A DNA stretch of 64,000 bases from Theropithecus gelada (lineage: Eukaryota > Chordata > Mammalia > Primates > Cercopithecidae). The stretch's first letter is position 1. Each line of letters opens with the position of its first letter. Shown piece after piece: positions 58,423 to 64,000 of the stretch. A program made the translations under genes and the position numbers. The stretch is taken from contig NC_037668.1 of NCBI RefSeq assembly GCF_003255815.1, positions 18,926,864 to 18,990,863 on the forward strand, given 5' to 3'. Under the pieces are notes generated by a model. It made no database searches. It saw nothing but the letters and a program-made list of their open reading frames with translations, and was not told where the DNA came from.

Positions 58423-58858
58423 GGTACCCGCTGCGTCTGGTCCTTTGGTGAGAGTTCTGTTGTCCTATAGCTGGCCCCAGAGGAGCTGATGGCTCATGAT
58501 CTGCCTAAAGGAGGGGGCAGGCCTGAGGTGAGGGGAGAGTCTAGCATTTCTTTCTCAACTGCCCACTTTGGCTCCACCTCAGATATTCTGTGCCTCACCA
58601 GGGGATTAAAACCAACACCACACAGGCCCAGGCCCTGCCTAGGCTTCAGGAGCCGAGGTCATATCCCCCAGGCCAACGCATCTAGGGGGAATCCTTTGGA
58701 CCTCACCTTAGCCTTATTCTTTCCACCTCCTCCAACCACCCACCTCTGCTTGAAACACACACACCAACCTCCAGGATCTGATCCCCCAGGCCTTACCCTA
58801 AGTGTGCCCTCTGGTCAGCAGGCTGTATATTTGGGTGAAAAGCCCTGGGTTTCCTTAC

Positions 58859-58890
58859 CTGCTGGCAGCCGCAGAGACAAGACAGGAGGA
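58859..58890 (-). other. S100A14: S100A14 non-coding exon 1 (predicted)
   Basis: The 3' border is set by the donor CCAGCAG|GTAAGG (complement 58853-58858). The 5' end is placed about 25-30 bp downstream of a TATA-like element. The resulting gene of about 2.1 kb matches the human gene size as I remember it. Confidence 0.65.
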
Positions 58891-58912
58891 GCCAGCTCAC
58901 CTGAGCTCAGCT

Positions 58913-58920
58913 CTTATACC
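58913..58920 (-). promoter_or_regulatory. S100A14: TATA-like element of S100A14
   Basis: The minus strand reads AGGTATAAGAGC, about 55 bp upstream of the exon 1 donor. The arrangement parallels the S100A2 promoter. Confidence 0.6.
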
Positions 58921-59286
58921 TGGGGGAAGGGAGTGGAAGCAGAGGCTGGGCCTAAGCCACCCCTGCTATTGCAGCAGCCTGGGCTGTGAGCCAGCTTTAT
59001 GAGCCCCACCCTGCACTAGCCAGAGTTCCAGAGCCTACCCTGACCCTGCCACGAGGAGAGAGCCACAGAGCGCTGGGGCTGGGAAAACCCTGGCCTCAGA
59101 TCAGCATGCAGAGCCAGAGAAAGAGAGGCGAGAAGGCTGAGGAGACAGGGAGGACTTGGAGACCTCATGGGGTCACCCTAGGAAGTGGAAGGGCCCTGGG
59201 GAATTGTAGGGCAGGGAGGGAGAGGGGGTCTGAATCTGTGACCAGGAAAGGAGTAGCAGGAGCCTCTGTACCCTCCATGTGTGTGT

Positions 59287-59297
59287 CTGTCTGTCTG

Positions 59298-59330
<33 letters not shown>
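59287..59330 (+). repeat. (TGTC)n/(TC)n/(CA)n microsatellite
   Basis: TGTCTGTC, then TCTC, then about nine CA units. Confidence 0.9.
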
Positions 59331-59798
59331 TACGCTTCTCCCAGCCAGGCCCAGTTTGGATACTGACACTCAAGCCTGCCTGGATCCCGGAGCCCAGCCT
59401 TTACCAGTCCTGGAGGCAGAGAGATGAATGTAGAGAACTTGGATCAGGAGGAAGAAGCCAGAGAAGGGCAGCCTGGTGGAGGGAGGCAGATTGAGTGAGT
59501 GTTCACCTGACCTCCCTTCAGCTCCCCTCAGCGGCCCAGAGTGCACAAATGCAAGGCCACTTGCGCTGCTTGGCAGCTAACACCCACTCCAAACTGGTCG
59601 GGCCACGTGTTTCTCTCTCCCTCCCTCAGAGCCCCATGCTTTCCCTAACCCAGCTGCAGAGCAACACCCCCTGATCCAGAACCCAGAATGACATCCCAGA
59701 GAGCCCAACCCCAGTGGCCCTCCTCACCTGCCCAGGCCCAGACACCCACAACCTGAAGTCACAGGGAGGGGGTAGGAAGAAGGGCAGAGCAGTAGGCA

Positions 59799-59805
59799 TG
59801 AGTCA
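59799..59805. promoter_or_regulatory. AP-1 consensus site upstream of S100A14
   Basis: Perfect TGAGTCA in unique DNA about 0.9 kb upstream of the predicted S100A14 start. Use is inferred only. Confidence 0.35.
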
Positions 59806-59959
59806 GGGCAAGGATGGGGTGCGGCCCAGAGCCAAAGTTCCCAGGATCTTTTCCTAAACGCTGAGATCAGAGCACACCCCACTACGTTCCTCCCCATGTC
59901 ACCTTCTCAACCCAGGGCCTTCTGTGTCTCAGTGGAGAGGACCTTCCAACAGTGTCTCA

Positions 59960-60260
59960 TTCTGAGAGTTCCTCTGAAGGGCTTCAACCTGCAGGTCCCT
60001 CTGAGGGTCTCTCAGCCTGTGGGTCCCTCTGAGAGTGACTTAGCCTGGGTTCCTCAGGAAGAGGCTCAGGCTGGGGGTTCCTCACAGGGCTTCTCACAGT
60101 GAGGGAGCCCTTCAGTACAGGAACCCCTCTAGAATGTCTCCACCAATGGCCCTTTGGATTCCCAGTCTGGGGGTCCCTCTGAGGTCTATCTGGGATCCTC
60201 TCATGGTGTGTAACGGGGAGCTTCCTCAGCCTAAAGGTTCCTCTGGACTCATAGCTGCCC
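59960..60260 (+). repeat. Degenerate tandem repeat, about 27-bp unit
   Basis: The word T(T/C)CCTCTGA(G/A) recurs at 59969, 59996, 60024, 60050 and 60078 (spacing 26-28 bp), with further decayed copies near 60174 and 60238. Non-coding, upstream of S100A14. Confidence 0.6.
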
Positions 60261-60564
60261 CACATGGATGCCTGCCAGTGAGGCAGAGACAGTCCTGGGA
60301 GGCCGGCCACCGAGCTGCCTGCCCCTGCACCCTCTGGTGGTGGTCGTGTACACCATATGCCCCTCAAGCCAGGAAGGCAAGGCAAGTTCTGCCTCCGGTG
60401 GCACCACCACACCCTCACCCCACAGTCCTTGAGCAGAACATCGGGCCCCTCCTTCTGGCTTCCCCACTGCTCCAGAGGGTAAGGGGAGGAGGGCCTAGTG
60501 TTCCTGAGCACCCAGCCAGAGAGGATCCTGGTTAATCAGAGCTCTGAAATCCACCTATTCTTGT

Positions 60565-60735
60565 CTTTATGACTTTACCTAAGATCCGAGTCCTGATCTT
60601 TAATACAGGAGTTAAAAATAGCGCCTTCCTCAAAGGACTGTGAAAATTAACTAAGACAATACAGGCAGAATGTTTAGCACTGCACCTGGTACTTAGTAAG
60701 CCCTCCATACATGTTCACCACTATCACTGTCATCC
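60565..60735 (+). repeat. MIR
   Basis: GAAAATTAACTAAGACAATA, GCACTGCACCTGGTACTTAG and AAGCCCTCCATACATGTTCA in MIR 3' half order. Confidence 0.7.
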
Positions 60736-60869
60736 AGCGGACAAGCTCCAAGAAAAAGGAAACACAGCAGGACCATGCAGCTGAGCCCCTGAGTCACCTC
60801 TCCTGCCCCACATCTCTGCCTCTACTTTTCTTTTTTCTTTTTCATTTTTCATTTTTTTTGTTTTGTTTT

Positions 60870-61156
60870 GTTTTCATTTTTGAGATGGAGTTTCGCTCCT
60901 GTCTCCCAGGCTGGAGTGCAATGGTGCGATCTCGGCTCACTACAGACCCTCCTCCTGGGTTCAAGTGATTTTCCTGCCTCAGCCTCCTGAGGCGCTGGGA
61001 TCACAGGCGCCAGCCTAGCTAATTTTTGTATTTTTAGTAGAGATGAGGTTTCGCCATGTTGGCCAGGCTGGTCTTGAACTCCTGACCTCAAGTGATCCAC
61101 CCGCCTCAGCCTCCCAAAGTGTTAGGATTACAGGCGTGAGCCACTGTGCCCAGTCC
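60870..61156 (-). mobile_element. Alu
   Basis: GAGATGGAGTTTCGCTCC to CACTGTGCCCAGTCC. Short internal deletions. Confidence 0.92.
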
Positions 61157-61391
61157 TCTGCCTCTACTTTTCATATATTCATTTAACCATTTACTGGGCA
61201 TCTGCTCTGTACAAGACCTGGTGCTAGATGATGCGGAATGTTCAAAGATGAATAACATTCCCTGTCCTCAAGGGGCTCATAATTTTCAGATCCATCCTCA
61301 GGTCAAGAGAGAGCTTTCCCACCCTCTGGTCTCAAGAAAAGAAATCAGGATGGAGTGTGAGTAAGAAACATTTGTGTTTCAAGGATGAAGC

Positions 61392-61397
61392 TTTATT
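61392..61397 (-). terminator. S100A13: S100A13 poly(A) signal AATAAA
   Basis: The minus strand reads CAAATAAAGC, 71 bp past the stop codon. The transcript end is expected near 61370. The 3' UTR is very short. Confidence 0.85.
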
Positions 61398-61467
61398 TGA
61401 GAAGAGTGCAGTTCTACTTGGCCCTGACCAGCCCTGCCCTGCCCACCCCCATCCCAGCCAGGCGGCT

Positions 61468-61611
61468 TTACTTCTTCCTGATCTTCAGGTCCTTCTTCTT
61501 CCTGATTTCCTTGGCCAGCTCCCCAATCAGTCTCCAGTACTCATTGAACTTGAGCTCTGAGTCCTGATTCACATCCAAACTCTTCATCTTCTCATCAAGA
61601 GAGCCCACATC
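61468..61611 (-). CDS. S100A13: S100A13 last coding exon (gene continues beyond the right edge)
   Basis: 47 codons plus TAA, starting Asp-Val-Gly-Ser-Leu after a TTCTCAG acceptor in phase 0. They correspond to residues 52-98 of a 98-residue protein. Residues 64-75 (DVNQDSELKFNE) are a canonical EF loop. The C-terminus is strongly basic (RKKKDLKIRKK), the segment tied to copper binding and the unconventional release of FGF1 and IL-1alpha with S100A13. The first coding exon, residues 1-51, was not found in either strand up to base 64000, so this intron is at least 2.4 kb. The sequence matches the human exon as I remember it. Partial in this window only because of the window edge. Confidence 0.96.
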   Translation of the reverse strand, partial: DVGSLDEKMKSLDVNQDSELKFNEYWRLIGELAKEIRKKKDLKIRKK

Positions 61612-62563
61612 CTGAGAAGACACCAAACGAAAGGGTAGAGTTAGAAACTGGGGTTCTTGAGAAAACAGGGAGGGAAGAATTGCCAGCTGCCATTCTCTCA
61701 AGGCCCTTCCCTCAGAGAGCAGTGGCACCTGCCCCTTCTCTAAAGAATGAGGCTGCAGCCCCAAAACTGCACTGCCACGGGGTGCCTCTCCAAGGAGCAC
61801 CAACAGAGAGAGGTTGGGGGTCCTGAGTCCTAGTGCTTGCCATTGTGTAAATACTTCCACCATGGCACAAACAAGTTGTCGCTTAATATAAAGCTGGAAA
61901 GAAATGCACACAATCTGCTCTCACCAGCACACTGCTGCAGCTGCTGTGGGATCGGCCCAAGGATTTGCCAGCATCTCGGGGAGATGCTGCAGGGTTGGAC
62001 CCAGTCTGAGCTTTCTGGGGCCACCCTCCTCTTTATCAGAAAGCTGAAGAAGTTCCCAGTACTTAGCTGCTCATTCGCACGACCCCTGTGTCTTTTCATT
62101 TATCTAGCTGGGTCACTAGATCAGGGGAAAGACATGGAGTATCTGGGTTTTTAGGGGGCCCTTGACACAGTCTCTCTCATAGGCCTGTGAAATCAATGGT
62201 AACAGTAAACCAGATGTCCTGATCGAAGGACCTGTTGCCAGCTAAACAAGCACAACCAAAACGTTGACTGTTGAACAATAGTTCAACATCAAACCAGAGA
62301 AGGGTGCCTCAGGCAGGGTGTGATGCTCAAGGTTTGAACCAACATTTGGACGCAGACAGAGAAGACTCACCAAATCTCTAAAGGGAACAAAGCTGATTCA
62401 CAGAAGAGCTAAAAAGACTTTTTTTTTTAAGTTACAACCACATTTAATTATAATATACTACAAGCACTGCCAGTGGAAGACAAGGATGACTACTGTAACA
62501 TTATATTGGGGGTGCATTCAATTAGTAAAGATAAATAAGTAAGTATTAAGAAGGAAGAAGCAG

Positions 62564-63174
<611 letters not shown>

Positions 63175-63446
63175 GAGCTGAAGACAGAAACAAAACAAAG
63201 GCCAAATACCAAATACCATATCAGTATCAGTGGGTTCCACAGCCCTGGATTCAACCAACCTAAGACCAAAAATATTTGAAGGAAAAAATCCACAAAATTC
63301 CAAAAAGCAAAACTTAAATTTTGCCCCATGCTAAGTACTACGTTGAATCCATGTGAATGAAGTGATGAGTAGGCACTGCATTATGTATTACAAGTAACCT
63401 AGAGTTACTTGTAATTTAAAGTATACAGGAGGATGTGCATAGGTTA

Positions 63447-63618
<172 letters not shown>

Positions 63619-63835
63619 AAAGGTACTGGAGCATCCAAGGATTTTGGCATCCAAGGGAGTCCTGGGAATAATTCCCATGGATACAAAATGACAACTATAT
63701 ATTTCATATTATACCACAGGGATATTAAAAAAAACTTGAATAAATAGAAAATTAGATAAATATATATTTTTCTTAAAGAGAAAGGCTCAACTGGGTAAAA
63801 ATGTCAATTTTCCCTAAAATATATCTTTTATATGA

Positions 63836-64000
<165 letters not shown>

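Noticed and set aside
57886..58989. Plus-strand open frames of 166 codons across S100A14
   Set aside because: They are antisense shadows of S100A14 exons and introns.

Overview
The window is nuclear DNA of a primate, most likely an Old World monkey (cercopithecid). Most of it is Alu elements, with older L1, L2, MIR and LTR fragments. At least seven Alus carry an AluY variant that I associate with Old World monkeys: a GAGACGGGCGGATCACGAGG left arm, a CTAGCCGGGCGAGGTGGCGG linker and GAGATCCGGCCAC in the right arm. The only genes I can support are four members of the S100 calcium-binding family, all on the minus strand. Their order (S100A2, S100A16, S100A14, S100A13) matches the epidermal-differentiation end of human 1q21. 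Each coding region could be followed exon by exon with correct splice sites and gives the family's usual length.

Layout. 1-4140: Alus, an old LTR region and a complete solo MST-type LTR. 4145-8665: S100A2, with a TATA box, non-coding exon 1, two coding exons and a poly(A) signal. 8700-10340: non-repetitive upstream DNA with three AP-1 consensus sites. 10340-46300: a gene desert of Alus, L1 (10.36, 23.5-24.8, 27-28.6, 29-36.5 and 43.9-45.5 kb), L2 (14-15.1, 22.2-22.8 and 37.3-40.4 kb), MIRs and three very long purine microsatellites. 46306-49237: a class I endogenous retrovirus copy with the architecture of a retrotransposed mRNA. 49520-55640: S100A16. 56810-58890: S100A14. From 61370: the last exon of S100A13, whose other coding exon lies beyond the right edge.

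The four genes share the S100 plan: a non-coding first exon, the start codon in the next exon, and a phase-0 intron between the N-terminal pseudo-EF-hand and the C-terminal EF-hand. S100A14 adds a 10-codon exon in front. They act as separate dimeric calcium sensors in epithelia, not as one pathway. S100A14 has lost key calcium ligands in its C-terminal loop.

The item most worth a second look is the retroviral copy at 46.3-49.2 kb. It begins exactly at R, carries a tRNA-Gly-like primer site and a polypurine tract, ends at R with a poly(A) tail, and lies between 15-17 bp direct repeats. This is the signature of an ERV transcript mobilised by L1 machinery. Other notable items are a possible Alu-L1-Alu composite between direct repeats (23.3-24.8 kb), three Alu-into-Alu insertions at nearly the same internal site, and two uncharacterised tandem repeats (about 140 bp at 54.8-55.2 kb and about 27 bp at 59.96-60.26 kb). 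I found no novel gene system, CRISPR array or RNA gene. All family and subfamily names come from reading by eye, without database searches.
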